Shown here: piece after piece, positions 1 through 8,615 of the stretch
Numbering within the stretch: the stretch's first letter is position 1
Layout of the letters: the number at the start of each line of letters is the position of its first letter
NCBI GenBank assembly: GCA_945876095.1
Contig: CAMCMP010000004.1
Coordinates: 109,790-173,789, forward strand
Reading direction: 5' to 3'
Length of the DNA: 64,000 nucleotides
From: Chitinophaga pinensis
Lineage (GTDB): Bacteria; Bacteroidota; Bacteroidia; Chitinophagales; Chitinophagaceae
Program-made: the position numbers and the translations under genes
Notes under the pieces: model-generated
What the model saw: only the letters and a program-made list of their open reading frames with translations
Database searches by the model: none
What the model was told of the DNA's origin: nothing

Positions 1-1435
1 ATTTTTCGGCTAATAATTTATTGACAACGTTCATATCTGCTTTTCCTTTACTTAACTTTTTTACTTCACCTGCAAATAGTCCGATAAGACCTTTTTTTCC
101 ACTTCGGTATTCTTTTACTTTGTCAGGCATTTTATTGATTACTTCATCTACCCAACTGGCAACAGAATCATTGTTACTTTCTTGAAGTAGATTTAATTCA
201 GTGGCAATTTCTAATGGATTTTTTTTAGGTGCTTGTATAAGTGCAGATAAAATTTTAGTAGAGGCGATACTAAAATTCACTTTACCGTCATCTACCAATT
301 GAATTAAAGAAGCTGTCTTTTCTGGACTAAGTGGAAAGGCTTCAAGTTCTATTGAATGATCATTAAGGTAGGATTTTATTGGCCCCATTAACCAATTAAC
401 AGCTGCTTTATAGTTGTTTGTATGTTTAATAATTTCCTCGAAATAATGTACTAAAGCCTTATCGCTGCAAATCACTTGAGCATCATAAGGAGCAAGTTGA
501 AACACTTCTTTATACTTAATCTCCAAAGCTTCAGGCAGGGCTGGAAGTGAATCCTTCACCTCTTTTAAAAATTGATCCGATATATGAAATGGCGTAAGGT
601 CTGGATCAGCAAAATAGCGGTAGTCATCTGCATCTTCTTTACTGCGTAAAGAAAAAGTAGTATTATTATCTGCATCAAAGCTTCTTGTTTCTTGCACTAT
701 CGTAGCGCCACTTTCAACGATATCGATGAGTCGATTTACTTCCAGATCGATTGCTTTTTTTACATTGCGAATACTATTTAGGTTTTTTACTTCTACCCGA
801 GTGCCTAATTTTTTTTCACCTTTCAGTCGAATTGAAATATTTGCATCACATCGCATACTGCCTTCTTCCATATTTCCATCACAGATTTCAAGCCAGCGAA
901 CTAGGCGCCTTAACTCTGTGATATATGCAAATGCCTCATCACTGCTATGAAGGTCGGGCTCACTTACAATTTCAATTAAGGGAACACCTGCTCGGTTTAG
1001 GTCGATGGCAGTAAAATTTTCGTCTACATCATGAAGACTTTTTCCAGCATCTTCTTCAATATGGATTCGGTTAAGCTGAATATTACGTTGCTCCTCATTA
1101 ACTTTTATTTTTACTACGCCATTCTTGCATATTGGAGTTGTATGCTGACTTATCTGGTAACCCTTTGGAAGATCTGGATAAAAATAGTTTTTGCGAGCAA
1201 AATAATTTTCCTGTTCAATTTCGCAGTTCAATGCTAAACCCAGTTTAATAGCAAATTCAATGGCCTTTTTATTCATCCTTGGCAAAGTGCCGGGGTGAGC
1301 TAAGGTAATGGGACTGATATGAGTATTGGGATCTGCACCAAAAGAGGCGCTGTCACCACAAAAAAGCTTGCTATTGGTTTGCAATTGTGCATGCACTTCC
1401 AAGCCAATTACAACTTCGTATTTATCATTTTTCAT
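1..1435 (-). CDS. gatB: Asp/Glu-tRNA(Asn/Gln) amidotransferase subunit B, 3' end off-window
   Basis: GatB is the tRNA-binding kinase-like subunit of GatCAB, which converts Glu-tRNA(Gln) or Asp-tRNA(Asn) to the amidated form in the cytoplasm. The frame is open from ATG at 1435 to the window edge (about 478 codons). Visible GatB hallmarks are GLEVHAQL near residue 8, HPGTLPRMN, NRAGVPLIEIVSEPD and the YRYFADPDLTPF stretch in the middle. The C-terminal helical/YqeY-like region (LFAGEVKKLSKGKAD) reaches position 1. Family members are about 480-500 residues, so only a few C-terminal codons should lie outside. The start is supported by the TACCTTTG box ending 7 nt upstream. Whether gatA or gatC lie nearby cannot be seen. 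Confidence 0.95.
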   Translation of the reverse strand, partial: MKNDKYEVVIGLEVHAQLQTNSKLFCGDSASFGADPNTHISPITLAHPGTLPRMNKKAIEFAIKLGLALNCEIEQENYFARKNYFYPDLPKGYQISQHTTPICKNGVVKIKVNEEQRNIQLNRIHIEEDAGKSLHDVDENFTAIDLNRAGVPLIEIVSEPDLHSSDEAFAYITELRRLVRWLEICDGNMEEGSMRCDANISIRLKGEKKLGTRVEVKNLNSIRNVKKAIDLEVNRLIDIVESGATIVQETRSFDADNNTTFSLRSKEDADDYRYFADPDLTPFHISDQFLKEVKDSLPALPEALEIKYKEVFQLAPYDAQVICSDKALVHYFEEIIKHTNNYKAAVNWLMGPIKSYLNDHSIELEAFPLSPEKTASLIQLVDDGKVNFSIASTKILSALIQAPKKNPLEIATELNLLQESNNDSVASWVDEVINKMPDKVKEYRSGKKGLIGLFAGEVKKLSKGKADMNVVNKLLAEK

Positions 1436-1442
1436 TGAAGTA

Positions 1443-1450
1443 CAAAGGTA
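1443..1450 (-). promoter_or_regulatory. Putative gatB -7 promoter box (TACCTTTG)
   Basis: On the minus strand this reads TACCTTTG, an exact match to the Bacteroidota -7 consensus TAnnTTTG. Only 7 nt separate it from the gatB ATG, so the transcript would have almost no leader. The -33 position falls inside the neighbouring 17-bp repeat array and shows no TTTG. Confidence 0.5.
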
Positions 1451-1459
1451 AGGAAGTTC

Positions 1460-1559
1460 CCGGTGACTCACCCTACCCGGTGACTCACCCCACCCGGTGA
1501 CTCACCCCACCCGGTGACTCACCCTACCCGGTGACTCACCCTACCCGGTGACTCACCGG
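1460..1559. repeat. Six tandem copies of a 17-bp near-palindromic repeat
   Basis: The core CGGTGACTCACC recurs at 1461, 1478, 1495, 1512, 1529 and 1546 with an exact 17-bp period, and the linkers alternate between CTAC and CCAC. Each core contains GGTGA-C-TCACC, an inverted repeat around one base. The last copy extends to CCGGTGACTCACCGG. The array is far more GC-rich than its surroundings. It begins directly after the stop of the PDZ gene and ends 9 nt before the gatB -7 box, so it could act as a terminator/insulator, a protein-binding array, or an expandable simple repeat. The sequence shows structure only, not function. Confidence 0.95.
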
Positions 1560-1565
1560 AAGAAT

Positions 1566-2693
1566 TTAAAGATCTAATGTTTTTATTTTTTTGGGATATT
1601 TGACTTCAAATATCATTTCCTTACCGGCTCTTTTTGCCTTGATAGTATATCCGTTTTTTGAAGGTGAAGGACGAAGCTCTTCCCTAGCATCATCTGTATT
1701 GCCAACTGTAACACCTCCTATTGAAACGAGAATATCACCTTTTTGTAAACCTGCTCTTTCTGCTGCTGACTCTTTTTCAATGTCAATCACTTTTACACCT
1801 TCCCCCTCTTCTAAATCCTGTATTCTAAGACCTAATTTTCTTTGATTGGGACTAGCGAATTCTTGCTGGTTGTCTAATTTTAATTCGAAATTTCTTCCAG
1901 GTGAGCTAAAATCTCTCCCACCTTTTCCATCATCAATGATGATCATTTTTTCCATCGGGTTTCCTTGCGTATTCGGAAGGGCAAATACTTTACCCATGTC
2001 AGGAGAACCTTTCATAGTGATGGTTTTTTTAATCATCCTTCTTTCTCCTAACGTAACTTGCGCATTTGCTTTTTTTCTATCTCTAGTATAATATAATTTA
2101 ACCTGCTCTTTTGGTTTTTTGGAGCCAATTACCTCTGCAAGCTTTGCTGGGTCAGAGATATTTTCTTCCCCTACTTTAGTAATAACATCGTCTTTTTGAA
2201 GGCCAGCTTTTTCTGCGGCGCTTTCTTTTGTTACTTCTACAACCCTTGCTCCTTCTGGTGCTTTCTCTGTTAATACCCCTAAAAAAGGACTCACTTCTTC
2301 TTTTACCTCTTGGAAATTTTTAAGGAAATCACCCCCCATCTCTAAGTCCTTGAAATTAAATTGACGTTTAATTACTTCTTCCCCATCATCTCCCTTGATA
2401 ATAATAGTCTGAAGGATGCTAGTGTCAAATTTGATATTATCTAATGAGCCCATCGGAGAACCATTTATAATTATTTGCTCTCCTTTTTGACCTTTGTCTT
2501 TTTTAATAGTAACGGTTACTTTTTGCTCTTTCCTTTCTTTACCAGGTAAACTTTCACCTGACCCTTGCTTTTCAGAATCTCCATTCTTTTCGATTCTAAC
2601 TTCAATTTCTTTTCTTTGCTCCTGAGCATATAGTCCAGAAGAAAGTAAGTTAAATAGCAAAATTGTTATTATTACAGATTGTATTTTTTTCAT
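1566..2693 (-). CDS. Exported protein with two PDZ domains
   Basis: The product is about 375 residues, starting at ATG 2693; a TTG two codons upstream is less likely because ATG directly precedes the lysine pair of the signal peptide. The signal peptide ends near LYAQ. A charged region rich in K, E and G follows. PDZ 1 lies around residues 135-220 (LGVLTEKAPEGARV, then AAEKAGLQKDDVI) and PDZ 2 around 285-370 (LGLRIQDLEEGEGVKV, then AAERAGLQKGDIL). There is no trypsin-like protease domain or catalytic triad, so this is not a complete DegP/HtrA. It is probably a periplasmic or surface scaffolding protein that binds C-terminal peptides. Its partner is unknown. It stands alone between alaS and gatB, all on the minus strand. 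Confidence 0.85.
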   Translation of the reverse strand: MKKIQSVIITILLFNLLSSGLYAQEQRKEIEVRIEKNGDSEKQGSGESLPGKERKEQKVTVTIKKDKGQKGEQIIINGSPMGSLDNIKFDTSILQTIIIKGDDGEEVIKRQFNFKDLEMGGDFLKNFQEVKEEVSPFLGVLTEKAPEGARVVEVTKESAAEKAGLQKDDVITKVGEENISDPAKLAEVIGSKKPKEQVKLYYTRDRKKANAQVTLGERRMIKKTITMKGSPDMGKVFALPNTQGNPMEKMIIIDDGKGGRDFSSPGRNFELKLDNQQEFASPNQRKLGLRIQDLEEGEGVKVIDIEKESAAERAGLQKGDILVSIGGVTVGNTDDAREELRPSPSKNGYTIKAKRAGKEMIFEVKYPKKIKTLDL

Positions 2694-2803
2694 AATCAAG
2701 GGTTTATTTTTTGAAAATTTCCGGTATTTTATACAAAATTTTTCTAGTGAGTAGTCTTTTTAAAAAACTTTAACAGATAGACAATTTTAATTACTATCTC
2801 AAG

Positions 2804-5524
2804 CTAGAGTAAAGACTTAATCGCTTCAATTACTTTTGAAAGGTTGCTGATATTTTGTCCTCCGGCAGTAGCAATGGTAGCCTGTCCCCCTCCACCTCCT
2901 TGTATCAATCCTGCCACCTGTTCTTTTATCAATTTAGCAGCATCTATTTTTTTTGAAGCTACCACTGAGTCTGAAATGCCAAGAGCTATAAATGCCTTCC
3001 CGTCTATGTTTGCACAAAGAACCACGACATGGTCTTCCAATTGATTTTTACAGTCTACACATAATTTTTTTAATGAATCTGCGCTATTTACTTCTATAAT
3101 TTCACCAATAAAGGACACTTTATCTATGAGCTCACTTTTTTGCAATAATTCATTGCGAATACCCACCAATTGCTTTGCTTCTAATCCTTCTAATTTTTTA
3201 GACAGAGCACTATTCTCTGAACTTAGATTCTCAATGTATTTTTGAATATTGATCGGATTCTTTAAGAATGTTTTGATCGCATTTAATTCTGAAAATGTTT
3301 CATGAATGTATTGTGCTGCTGCATATCCACACACTGCTTCAATTCTGCGAACACCCGCTGCTACAGCTGCCTCATGCTTTATTTTAAAAACACCTAATTC
3401 GCCTGTATAACCTACATGAGTGCCCCCGCACAATTCAATTGAGTATTCAGGATCCATTATTACTACTCTTACCGTATCACCATATTTTTCACCAAACAAT
3501 GCCATTGCACCTAATGCAATTGCTTCATCTTTATGCATAGAGCGAATGACTACAGGAACATTTTCTCTAATTTTTTCATTCACTATTTTTTCAACAGCCG
3601 CTATTTCTTCATCCGTTACTTTGGCAAAATGCGAAAAGTCAAAACGAAGTTGTTCATCATTAACAAGGCTTCCTTTTTGAGCCACATGCTTACCTAATGT
3701 ATTGCGTAAGGCAGAATGCATTAAATGAGTTACACTATGGTGAACTGAAATAGATTTTCTCCTTGCAACGTTTACTTTAGCTACTAATGGTTCGTTAATT
3801 GAATTAGGTAGCTGATCGGTGAAATGTATGATTAAATCATTCTCTTTTTTTGTATTGGTGACTTCAATAGCCTCATGTCCAAAATGAAGCGTACCTGTAT
3901 CACCCACTTGTCCTCCGCTTTCAGCATAAAATGGGGTAGCTGCAAGAATTAATTGATAAAATTCTTTTGACTTGGAAGATACTTTGCGGTATTTAATAAC
4001 TGAAGTCTCAACTTCTAATGAATCGTATCCTATAAATTGATTAGAAGTATTTTCAACAAGAGTGATCCAATCTTCTGTATCAAGGACCGCTGCAGACCGA
4101 CTACGGTTTTTTTGCTGCTGCATTTCTTTTTGAAAACCAGGCTCGTCTACTTTTAGATTATTCTCAGAAGCAATCAGCATAGTTAAATCAAGTGGAAAAC
4201 CAAAAGTGTCATAAAGTTCAAATGCAATAGCCCCTTCAATTACTTTTGTAGATTGTGATTGCTGAATGGTTTCATCTATTCTTTTTAATCCTTTGTCAAG
4301 CGTCCTTAAAAAAGCCTCTTCTTCTTCCTTCACAACTTTACTTACAAAATCTAATTGTTTTATTAACTCTGGGAAAACATTTTCAAATTGTTTCGCTAAT
4401 AAAGGCATTAGCTGAAATAATAGGGGTTGTTTATAATCTAAGTAGGAATAATAGTAACGGACAGCTCTTCTTAAAATTCTTCTTATCACGTAACCAGCAC
4501 CAGTATTAGAGGGTAGCTGACCATCGGCGATGGCAAAACTAATAGCTCGGATATGGTCTGAGAGTACACGAAAGGCAACAGCTCCTTCCCAACCACTACC
4601 AATAGTAGTTTTTCCAGCAGCCGTTTTAGAGGAATCTGCCGGAGTTAGCGTAGGATCATAAACTTTACCAGTTATTTTTTCTATGGCCTTTATTGTTCCA
4701 GTAAAAATATCAGTATCGTAATTACTTGTTTTGCCTTGCAATACTCTTACAAGTCTTTCAAATCCCATACCCGTATCAACATGCTGTGCTGGAAGGGGCT
4801 CCAGACTTCCATCTTTTTTTCGGTTGAATTGGATAAATACGTTGTTCCAAATTTCAATAACCTGAGGGTGATCATTGTTCACTAATTTACTTCCTTCAAC
4901 CTCTTTTCTTTCCTCTGCAGATCTGCAGTCTACATGAATCTCTGTACAAGGACCACAGGGGCCTGTGTCACCCATTTCCCAAAAATTATCTTTTTTGTTT
5001 CCTAATAAAATTCTTTCTTCAGGAACAAATTTTTTCCATTCGTTGAAAGCCTCTTCATCTTTAGGCAACCCTTCTTTTGTATCTCCTTCAAAAATGGTTA
5101 CATATAATTTATCCTTGTCTAACTTATATACTTCAGTCAGTAATTCCCAGCTCCAGGCGATGGCGTCCTTTTTAAAATAATCACCAAAACTCCAATTGCC
5201 TAACATTTCAAACATGGTATGGTGGTAGGTATCTACGCCCACTTCTTCTAAATCGTTGTGTTTACCACTTACCCGAAGGCATTTTTGAGTATCAGCAGCA
5301 CGTTTATAAGGGGCAGGTTTATTACCTAAAAAGTAGTCTTTAAATTGGTTCATTCCTGCATTGGTAAATAAAAGGGTGGGGTCATCCTTTAATACGATGG
5401 GAGCAGATGGAACGATAGCATGCTCCTTACTTTGAAAGAAATCAAGGAATTGTTGTCTTATTTCTACAGCCGTTAATTCGCTATTCACTGAACCAGTTGT
5501 CTTTTTTTCGTCATTTTGGGACAT
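2804..5524 (-). CDS. alaS: Alanyl-tRNA synthetase
   Basis: AlaRS charges tRNA(Ala) with alanine and hydrolyses mischarged Ser/Gly-tRNA(Ala). The 906-residue product has the full family layout. The N-terminal class II catalytic core includes FLDFFQSKEHAIVPSAP, NAGMNQFKDYFLG and GDTGPCGPCTEIH. A tRNA-recognition region follows (GYVIRRILRRAVRY). The editing domain keeps its zinc/catalytic motifs HHSVTHLMH and CGGTHVGYTGE. The C-terminal DHHA1/C-Ala domain ends with a glycine-rich GGGGGQATIATAGGQN segment. ATG at 5524 matches the usual start. The gene faces away from the M23 peptidase at 5720 across a 195-bp divergent promoter region. Confidence 0.98.
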   Translation of the reverse strand: MSQNDEKKTTGSVNSELTAVEIRQQFLDFFQSKEHAIVPSAPIVLKDDPTLLFTNAGMNQFKDYFLGNKPAPYKRAADTQKCLRVSGKHNDLEEVGVDTYHHTMFEMLGNWSFGDYFKKDAIAWSWELLTEVYKLDKDKLYVTIFEGDTKEGLPKDEEAFNEWKKFVPEERILLGNKKDNFWEMGDTGPCGPCTEIHVDCRSAEERKEVEGSKLVNNDHPQVIEIWNNVFIQFNRKKDGSLEPLPAQHVDTGMGFERLVRVLQGKTSNYDTDIFTGTIKAIEKITGKVYDPTLTPADSSKTAAGKTTIGSGWEGAVAFRVLSDHIRAISFAIADGQLPSNTGAGYVIRRILRRAVRYYYSYLDYKQPLLFQLMPLLAKQFENVFPELIKQLDFVSKVVKEEEEAFLRTLDKGLKRIDETIQQSQSTKVIEGAIAFELYDTFGFPLDLTMLIASENNLKVDEPGFQKEMQQQKNRSRSAAVLDTEDWITLVENTSNQFIGYDSLEVETSVIKYRKVSSKSKEFYQLILAATPFYAESGGQVGDTGTLHFGHEAIEVTNTKKENDLIIHFTDQLPNSINEPLVAKVNVARRKSISVHHSVTHLMHSALRNTLGKHVAQKGSLVNDEQLRFDFSHFAKVTDEEIAAVEKIVNEKIRENVPVVIRSMHKDEAIALGAMALFGEKYGDTVRVVIMDPEYSIELCGGTHVGYTGELGVFKIKHEAAVAAGVRRIEAVCGYAAAQYIHETFSELNAIKTFLKNPINIQKYIENLSSENSALSKKLEGLEAKQLVGIRNELLQKSELIDKVSFIGEIIEVNSADSLKKLCVDCKNQLEDHVVVLCANIDGKAFIALGISDSVVASKKIDAAKLIKEQVAGLIQGGGGGQATIATAGGQNISNLSKVIEAIKSLL

Positions 5525-5565
5525 ATACCTATCAATTTTTGGATTTTTTTTGCAATAGTTCCTTC

Positions 5566-5573
5566 TATCTTTG
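5566..5573 (+). promoter_or_regulatory. Candidate -7 box for the M23-MerR operon (TATCTTTG)
   Basis: TATCTTTG matches TAnnTTTG exactly and points toward the M23 gene, which starts 146 nt downstream. No well-spaced TTTG -33 element is visible: candidate TTTG triplets lie 13 or 24 nt upstream rather than the usual 19-21. Confidence 0.35.
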
Positions 5574-5595
5574 CTCGTGAAACATTTGCTCGGCG

Positions 5596-5603
5596 CAAAG
5601 GTA
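5596..5603 (-). promoter_or_regulatory. Candidate alaS -7 box (TACCTTTG)
   Basis: The minus strand reads TACCTTTG, an exact TAnnTTTG match, which would give alaS a leader of about 70 nt. No clear -33 TTTG is seen upstream. Confidence 0.4.
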
Positions 5604-5719
5604 AAGAATTCAATGTTGAGTTGATGAAGGTGTACATAAAATGGACTGAAGCGTTATTATTTAAAGATTAGACGTAAATTCAATTTTCTAAAAATTACAA
5701 ACTCTCTGAGTTTGGGGCA

Positions 5720-6691
5720 ATGAAAAAGATAAAATATTTTTATAATACCAATACGCTTCGCTATGAAAAGCTGGTAACTCCTCTTCGGGTGTTATTATTA
5801 AGGGTATTTGGTGTTTTTTCAGTACTATTAGTTAGTGCCGCCCTTGTAATATGGGTTTATACTAAATTTATCCCAAGGCCCTCTGACAAGGAATCGAATT
5901 TGCGGCTGGAATTGATGAAGGATAATTATGCCGTTTTAAATCAAAAGGTAAAAGTGCTTCAGGAGCAAATGGCTGGACTAGAAAAGAGGGATAATGAAGT
6001 GTATCGATCTATTTTTGAGGCAAAGCCATTGCCAGATAGTGCTAGAGCTAAGCTTACAGAAAAGAAAAAAGAGGTAGATAAGGTAAATGTGATGAATGAC
6101 GATTTGTTGGGAAAGGAGATAGCAGTTTCTTTAAATAATATTAGCGCAAGGATTGTTTACCAGGTTAATAGCTATAAGCAAATTGAAAAGCTGATTAATA
6201 ATCAGGAAAACAAGATGGCTAGCATTCCGGCTATTCAACCAGTAAGCAATAAAGATCTGACAAGAATTGCAAGTGGATTTGGTTATCGGATACATCCTAT
6301 TTATGGAATTCCTAAAATGCATGAGGGGATTGATTTTACTGCTAGCCAAGGAACACCTATTTATGCCACAGGCGATGGAAGGGTAACTACAGCAGGTAAC
6401 GCAGCAGGAAAAGGAAACCATGTAATCATTAATCATGGCTATGGATACGAATCGATATATATGCACATGGTACGTATAAAGGCAAAAGATGGAGAATCTG
6501 TAAAAAGAGGACAGATTATTGGATGGGTAGGCAGTTCTGGTCTTAGTTCGGGCCCACATTGTCACTATGAAGTGCATATATTTGGCAGGCCAGTTGACCC
6601 TGTTTACTTTTTCTTTAACGACCTGAATGCAGAACAATATGATCGCTTACTTAAACTTGCAGCCACTGGAAGCGCTAAAAGTTTTGACTAA
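5720..6691 (+). CDS. Membrane-anchored M23 metallopeptidase
   Basis: The 323-residue product is a LytM-type murein endopeptidase or a regulator of one. One transmembrane segment lies near residues 23-47, followed by a helical/coiled-coil stretch (about 60-160; NLRLELMKDNYAVLNQKVKVLQ region) and a C-terminal Peptidase_M23 domain. The zinc ligands are present: the H and D of HEGIDF and the terminal HCHYEVH (HxH). The glycine-rich GNHVIINHGYGYESIYMHM stretch also fits. A periplasmic peptidoglycan-hydrolysing role is expected from the family. The gene sits 10 nt upstream of a MerR-type regulator and is almost certainly co-transcribed with it. Confidence 0.93.
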   Translation: MKKIKYFYNTNTLRYEKLVTPLRVLLLRVFGVFSVLLVSAALVIWVYTKFIPRPSDKESNLRLELMKDNYAVLNQKVKVLQEQMAGLEKRDNEVYRSIFEAKPLPDSARAKLTEKKKEVDKVNVMNDDLLGKEIAVSLNNISARIVYQVNSYKQIEKLINNQENKMASIPAIQPVSNKDLTRIASGFGYRIHPIYGIPKMHEGIDFTASQGTPIYATGDGRVTTAGNAAGKGNHVIINHGYGYESIYMHMVRIKAKDGESVKRGQIIGWVGSSGLSSGPHCHYEVHIFGRPVDPVYFFFNDLNAEQYDRLLKLAATGSAKSFD

Positions 6692-6701
6692 TTTTTAAAT
6701 C

Positions 6702-7382
6702 ATGGCATTTAAACAGATAGCATTTGATTTTGGGGATTTACCTCAGAAACCTAAGCCCGAAAATATTTTAATTCCGGAAAAGAAAGTATTGCCTAAAAAA
6801 GAAGTACTGCCGGAGGTAAAAGAACCGATTGCATTAGAAGAGTTGGTGGATCAAGAGATTTTGCCTGAAGTGGAGTTAGTGGCTGAAACGAAAGTCGTTT
6901 TAGAAAGAAAAGAAGTTTCTTTCCAACAAAAGCCCCCAATAAAATTTTCTTCCAATAAGCAAACGGTTAAAATCCCTGCTGAAAAAACAAAATCAACTAG
7001 AGGTAGAAAGAGTGTAAAAGAAATGAGTGAGGGAGTAGCATTGATTGAGGTGCCAGAGGATGAAATTCTATTTCAAAAAATGTATTATACAATTGGTAAG
7101 GTGGCCGATATGTTTAAGGTTAATCAATCCTTGATTAGGTTGTGGGAAAATGAGTTTGATGTTTTAAAACCAAAAAAGAACGGGAAAGGCGATCGTTTAT
7201 TTAGACCAGAGGATATAAAAAATATTCAACTCATTTATCATTTAATGAGAGAAAGGAAGTATACGATGGAAGGAGCAAAGGATTTTATTAAAAATAATAA
7301 AAAGGCAACTGAAAAATTTTCAACTATCCAGTCGTTGAAAAAACTGAAGGAATTTCTAATAGAGATGAAAGCTAGTCTATAG
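6702..7382 (+). CDS. MerR family transcriptional regulator
   Basis: The 226-residue product has a charged, probably disordered N-terminal part (about 1-125, rich in K, E, P and V) and then a MerR winged helix from about residue 127: YYTIGKVADMFKVNQSLIRLWE, followed by the wing residues GKGDRLFRPEDI. It lacks the long dimerising coiled coil and the cysteine or effector domain of metal- or drug-sensing MerR proteins, so its inducer is not predictable. The fixed neighbour is the M23 peptidase 10 nt upstream, which suggests an envelope-linked role, but that is only an inference from context. Confidence 0.88.
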   Translation: MAFKQIAFDFGDLPQKPKPENILIPEKKVLPKKEVLPEVKEPIALEELVDQEILPEVELVAETKVVLERKEVSFQQKPPIKFSSNKQTVKIPAEKTKSTRGRKSVKEMSEGVALIEVPEDEILFQKMYYTIGKVADMFKVNQSLIRLWENEFDVLKPKKNGKGDRLFRPEDIKNIQLIYHLMRERKYTMEGAKDFIKNNKKATEKFSTIQSLKKLKEFLIEMKASL

Positions 7383-7430
7383 AATTGTAAAACGCCCAGA
7401 TGCTTATTACCTAAAATAGGCGCTTGAAAT

Positions 7431-8507
7431 TTAGTTTACTTTATCTACCGAATAAGATAATTCAATTTTTAACTCTTCTAATATTTCTTTTATCTGCAAT
7501 TGGATATTTTGTTTCAAGGATTCAAATTGAACTATCGGAGTAATAGGTGTTAGGTATTCTATTTGAATTTGGAGTCCAGTTTTAGTTATTTCTTTTAAAA
7601 AAACTGAATGAGAAATTAATCCTGTTGTCTGTTGTTGTAAATTTGATTTTATTGCTTCAATAGCTTTTTTAATATCACTTGAATTAGTTTTCTGTGAAAG
7701 CTCAATAACTATTTCAGCTCTTCTTTCTGTTCGCGTACTGAGATTATCCACTATACTATCTACCATCTGCTTATTCGGAACACTCACCAATGTTTTATCG
7801 GCGGTACGTATTTTAGTACTTCTTAATCCTATTCTCTCAACATTGCCAGTTATTGAATGTATTGTAAGATCGTCGCCGGTTTTAAAGGGCTTGTCAAAAA
7901 AGATAATGAAGGAGGCAATGATATTCTCAAGACTTTCTTTTGCAGCAAGGGCTAGTGCAGCACCTACAATGCTAAGTCCCGTTAATAAGTTGCCAATATT
8001 TTGACCGAAAGTAAATTTAAGTAAAAGTAAAAATCCAATAATCCCTAATATCACTTTTAAAAAATCTCTAAAAAATACAATTAACTGATCATCACTTTTG
8101 TCTTCTGTTAAACTAGCTTTTGATTCAAGTACGAGAGCGATAAAATCTATTAAACGAAGTTGTAGCCAAGTAAAAACAAGTACAATAATTGTAATACCAA
8201 TTTTTTCAAATATCAGTTGGGTGCTGATATGGTATAGGTTGAAAAAGAGTACCGATGGGAAATTTAATTTGTCAATACTGAATACAGCAATGAGTGTAAG
8301 AACAAACCATTGTAAGGGTGCTAATAATAAATCTATAAAACTTTTTTTATCAACTGATTTCCATGTTTTATAAACCATCCTATAAAGTAAGGAAGCTAGA
8401 TAACGGGACACATATTTTTTTAGAAGCAACGCTAGCAATATAACGCCTGCTACCATTAACCATTTACCTAAAGTGTTGTCTAAATAAATTTGTTCTAAAA
8501 ATTTCAT
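7431..8507 (-). CDS. MscS-type mechanosensitive ion channel
   Basis: The 358-residue product has several hydrophobic helices in the first 190 residues, then the MscS pore helix and beta domain. The glycine/alanine-rich pore-lining helix is visible as LTGLSIVGAALALAAKE, followed by the beta-domain entry FFDKPFKTGDDLTI and PNKQMVDSIVDNLSTRTERR. These channels release solutes across the inner membrane on hypo-osmotic shock. The length is typical of the simpler YnaI/YbdG-like members. It is transcribed alone and convergently with the MerR gene, whose stop lies 48 nt away. Confidence 0.93.
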   Translation of the reverse strand: MKFLEQIYLDNTLGKWLMVAGVILLALLLKKYVSRYLASLLYRMVYKTWKSVDKKSFIDLLLAPLQWFVLTLIAVFSIDKLNFPSVLFFNLYHISTQLIFEKIGITIIVLVFTWLQLRLIDFIALVLESKASLTEDKSDDQLIVFFRDFLKVILGIIGFLLLLKFTFGQNIGNLLTGLSIVGAALALAAKESLENIIASFIIFFDKPFKTGDDLTIHSITGNVERIGLRSTKIRTADKTLVSVPNKQMVDSIVDNLSTRTERRAEIVIELSQKTNSSDIKKAIEAIKSNLQQQTTGLISHSVFLKEITKTGLQIQIEYLTPITPIVQFESLKQNIQLQIKEILEELKIELSYSVDKVN

Positions 8508-8615
8508 GTAAAAATTTTAATGGAGTACAATGGTATACAGGGCAAAATTAAAAAAATATTTGAAAAGGCTACTTTACTAGATGTTAAAATCATTCATAAC
8601 GTCCAATATTTCTGA

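Noticed and set aside
726..1237. Plus-strand ORFs opposite gatB
   Set aside because: They are shadows of the gatB coding strand with no domain or start signals.
1460..1559. CRISPR array
   Set aside because: The period is 17 bp with 4-5 bp linkers, not repeats of 23-45 bp with unique spacers, and no cas genes are nearby.
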